Source: JBCBEX01 sp038528235 (lineage in GTDB: Bacteria; Bacteroidota; Rhodothermia; Rhodothermales; Rubricoccaceae). From it: a stretch of 64,000 nt of DNA. The DNA lies in the NCBI GenBank assembly GCA_038528235.1, contig JBCBEX010000010.1:20918-84917 (forward strand), in the 5' to 3' direction. Positions 63,921-64,000 of the stretch are shown here, piece after piece. Position 1 is the stretch's first letter. The number at the start of each line of letters is the position of its first letter. Both the position numbers and the translations under genes were made by a program. The notes beneath the pieces were generated by a model. The model searched no databases. It was given only the letters and a program-made list of their open reading frames with translations, and was not told the origin of the DNA.

Positions 63921-64000
63921 AGGTGGAGTGAACCCGCTTTCGTGGACAGTCTACGAGTATGAGGCCGCGAGCGCCTCGTGGTGTTTCTGCTCGTAGATCA
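63921..64000. other. array downstream flank with nested inverted repeats
   Basis: No further repeat occurs at the expected distance, so the array ends at 63920. The flank carries TCTACGAG (63950-63957) and CTCGTAGA (63990-63997) as perfect arms, with an inner GAGGC (63961-63965)/GCCTC (63973-63977) pair. It could end transcription of the array or be the edge of another element cut by the window. Confidence 0.5.

Noticed and set aside
58745..63996. Many long open frames across the array with repeated NRTSEASK, QSHLRGIE or IAPQRHRK
   Set aside because: They are translations of the CRISPR repeat in different frames and not proteins.

Overview
The window is high-GC DNA that most resembles the Rhodothermota (Bacteroidota order II, Salinibacter/Rubricoccus-like bacteria). 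This is an inference. It rests on a protein with a C-terminal type IX secretion-like sorting domain next to a PorV-like outer membrane protein, a DUF2480 protein, HmuY, many lipoproteins with the motif (A/G)C-D, TonB receptors with carboxypeptidase-like N-terminal domains, and few recognisable Shine-Dalgarno sites.

Layout. 1-393 is the start of an ftsK-like gene cut by the window edge. 465-3619 is a minus-strand operon with a divergent Lgt-like membrane transferase, a radical SAM protein of the MJ0619/tetraether synthase type and three related small membrane proteins. 3722-7193 holds lipoprotein, propeller/T9SS-tail and PorV-like genes, joined by ATGA overlaps. 7396-11400 holds an R2-like ligand-binding oxidase, two paralogous membrane proteins, a DUF2480 protein and an AT-rich foreign-looking gene. 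11504-19588 is an iron-acquisition operon (imelysin, di-haem oxidoreductase, imelysin-like, HTTM, TonB receptor) with a perfect 7-3-7 palindrome before its first gene. 19793-27274 is a haem-uptake operon (TonB receptor, hmuY, T, U, small CxxC-type protein, V, S) with a divergent stand-alone LytTR protein. 27800-31427 is a cobalamin riboswitch followed by cobT-cobS-cobC-like-btuF. 31449-48878 is mixed chromosomal content: a cysteine desulfurase-like protein without its PLP lysine, lipoprotein hydrolase, FtsX/MacB-type permease, M24 peptidase, SDR, GH3, S41 peptidase, LysR/EamA pair, dienelactone hydrolase-like protein and O-antigen ligase-like protein.

48980-63920 is a type I CRISPR-Cas locus: WYL regulator, cas6-cas5-cas3-cas8-cas7-cas4-cas1-cas2 and an array of 79 repeats. 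The most striking feature lies between the WYL gene and cas6. On the minus strand there are two degenerate CRISPR repeats flanking a 23-nt spacer-like segment. The first 17 nt of that segment match a site in the 48-bp gap between a small divergent ORF and cas6 at every position except 6 and 12. Those are the positions where Cascade flips bases out. The order promoter target, small ORF, guide is that expected of a Cascade-repressed toxin-antitoxin (CreTA); a cas-autorepressing guide (CreR) is the alternative.

From 10.8 to 31.4 kb the genes work together in metal-cofactor capture: iron, haem and B12. The last 15 kb is an adaptive immunity locus with its own apparent guide-RNA control.
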